From positions 163,925,311-163,989,310 of the forward strand of contig OZ038378.1 of NCBI GenBank assembly GCA_964036045.1: a DNA stretch of 64,000 bases. The letters run 5' to 3'. A program made the translations under genes and the position numbers. Positions 63,341 through 64,000 of this stretch are shown here, one piece after another. The stretch is from Eutreptiella sp. 'Long Island Sound 2002' (taxonomy: Eukaryota > Euglenozoa > Euglenophyceae > Eutreptiales > Eutreptiaceae). Position 1 is the first letter of the stretch, and each line of letters starts with the position of its first letter. The notes below the pieces were generated by a model. The model was not told the DNA's origin. It searched no databases and saw nothing but the letters and a program-made list of their open reading frames with translations.

Positions 63341-63632
63341 CCCCCATCAGCCCTACCAGAACCCCCCTCCCAAGCCCCCCCCCCCCCCAAGGGGGCCTCC
63401 GGCCAATGGTTAGTGGGGGAGCAATGGTCGGTTCTGATAGACTGAATGTCCCCGCCATAGACACTTTCAGCCATTAGTCCAAAGGTTCACGTATTGATCA
63501 CAGCACACAATGTGTCCCCTTCTTGGTTGGGGTGCTCCACTATCTATGTACACCTTTCCGTATGAAGTACAGTGGGTAAATGTTGAACATCTACGTGTTT
63601 GGTACATTAGGGCGTCCGTTCATTAGTTAGCG

Positions 63633-63971
63633 TCACCCACCAACGGCAGGCTCTATGCTATTGCATGCTCTCCATTCTCGGGTGCAATGCATGGCACTCA
63701 TTCGGCCTTCCCGTGCATGGAGGCTATTCAGCTTCAAAGGGAAGGTATTACATACAACTGTCATCAGAGGAGCTCTACTCTGAAATTGGTGGCGACCAAT
63801 CGCCCTGCAAACTTCTGGATCAAGCCGTAGGGGGAGATCCTCGAAAACGTGATCGGCTTTCTTCATTGGCGATGATTGTTCATGTGTAAAAAGCAGTGTT
63901 CGTGAAACTGAGCTCGTGTTTGCGTCGGGTGAACGCCTCCGCCTTTTGGGTTGTGGGGGGGGGGGGGTCAC
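63633..63971 (-). pseudogene. Downstream part of the decayed LINE frame (V3)
   Basis: Minus frame with PKRRRRSPDANTSSVSRTLL and KKADHVFEDLPLRLDPEV. In V2 the same stretch has one extra A (CTGCAAAACTTCTGG at about 44,806) that shifts the frame. It lies just 3' of the RNase H relic and may be its C-terminal tail or an unrelated old exon. Confidence 0.3.
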
Positions 63972-64000
63972 CTGTGATGTGGTATCGTGTGCTGGCGTCT

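Larger units (their letters stand above)
47149..64000. repeat. Super-repeat SR3 (W3-U6-U7-V3), runs off the window
   Basis: At least 16.85 kb. The right edge of the window corresponds to position 45,000 of SR2, so about 2.1 kb of V would still follow. It carries the YR retrotransposon, a 517-bp local duplication and a 0.9-kb private segment. Confidence 0.95.
54300..64000. repeat. V3 tail block (partial)
   Basis: V layout interrupted by the YR retrotransposon (54,652-59,810), a 517-bp tandem duplication and a private segment (62,428-63,340). Relative to V1/V2 about 565 bp are missing (GCGGCGCTCT joined to CCCTGCAAAGCC, in both duplicate copies), which removes the TATA-like site and the Lys-rich frame. 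Confidence 0.9.

Noticed and set aside
12979-64000. TGA as a reassigned sense codon
   Set aside because: In-frame TGAs are common in the U frames, but the same codon is CGA in sister copies of E, and TGA also occurs as a terminal stop. CpG decay is the simpler reading. The single gag TGA remains open as possible readthrough.

Overview
This window looks like nuclear DNA of a GC-rich unicellular eukaryote, probably an alga or another protist. The evidence is spliced-looking coding fragments, LINE and tyrosine-recombinase (YR) retrotransposons, a bZIP-like protein, abundant micro- and minisatellites and many G or C homopolymers of 10 or more bases. I see no bacterial gene organisation, rRNA, tRNA or CRISPR. 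I cannot name the species.

Layout. Positions 1-12,978 are largely single-copy. On the minus strand there are two possible exons: one carries the Fe-S cysteine motif of an RNA m5U methyltransferase (1338-1524), the other a membrane segment (2730-2853). Further right are a 54-bp minisatellite (4265-4478), an unidentified broken coding segment (5169-5530), a 0.5-kb CA/CAGACA microsatellite, and a MITE-like element (11,691-12,067).

From 12,979 to the right edge the window is a three-tier repeat array. Three ~17-kb super-repeats (SR1 12,979-30,297; SR2 30,298-47,148; SR3 47,149 to beyond the edge) each consist of W (a ~0.95-kb leader with a decayed reverse-transcriptase frame), then 2-3 tandem ~3.4-4.5-kb units (U1-U3, U4-U5, U6-U7), then V (a 5-10-kb tail). 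Every U carries the same nested ~0.7-kb DNA element (called E here) with TTA target duplications. V carries a bZIP-like coiled-coil frame, minisatellites, further conserved frames, and in V2 a decayed LINE end with zinc-binding and RNase H domains.

Two later insertions mark single copies. U5 holds a 5'-truncated LINE (35,950-38,168; 15-bp target duplication, poly(A) tail, RNase H plus CCHC). V3 holds a complete 5.16-kb YR retrotransposon (54,652-59,810) with gag, tyrosine recombinase and RT/RNase H in that order, and split direct repeats in A1-ORFs-B1A2-B2 order. Three uninterrupted copies of its target lie in the same window, so its ends can be set to the base, and its internal A2/B1 join reproduces the junction a circular form would have. 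Its coding frames are separated by an in-frame TGA, a +1 shift and a TAG, either recoding or early decay. Stops inside the older frames are mostly TGA, and in element E some copies keep CGA where others have TGA, which points to CpG-deamination decay of the array.
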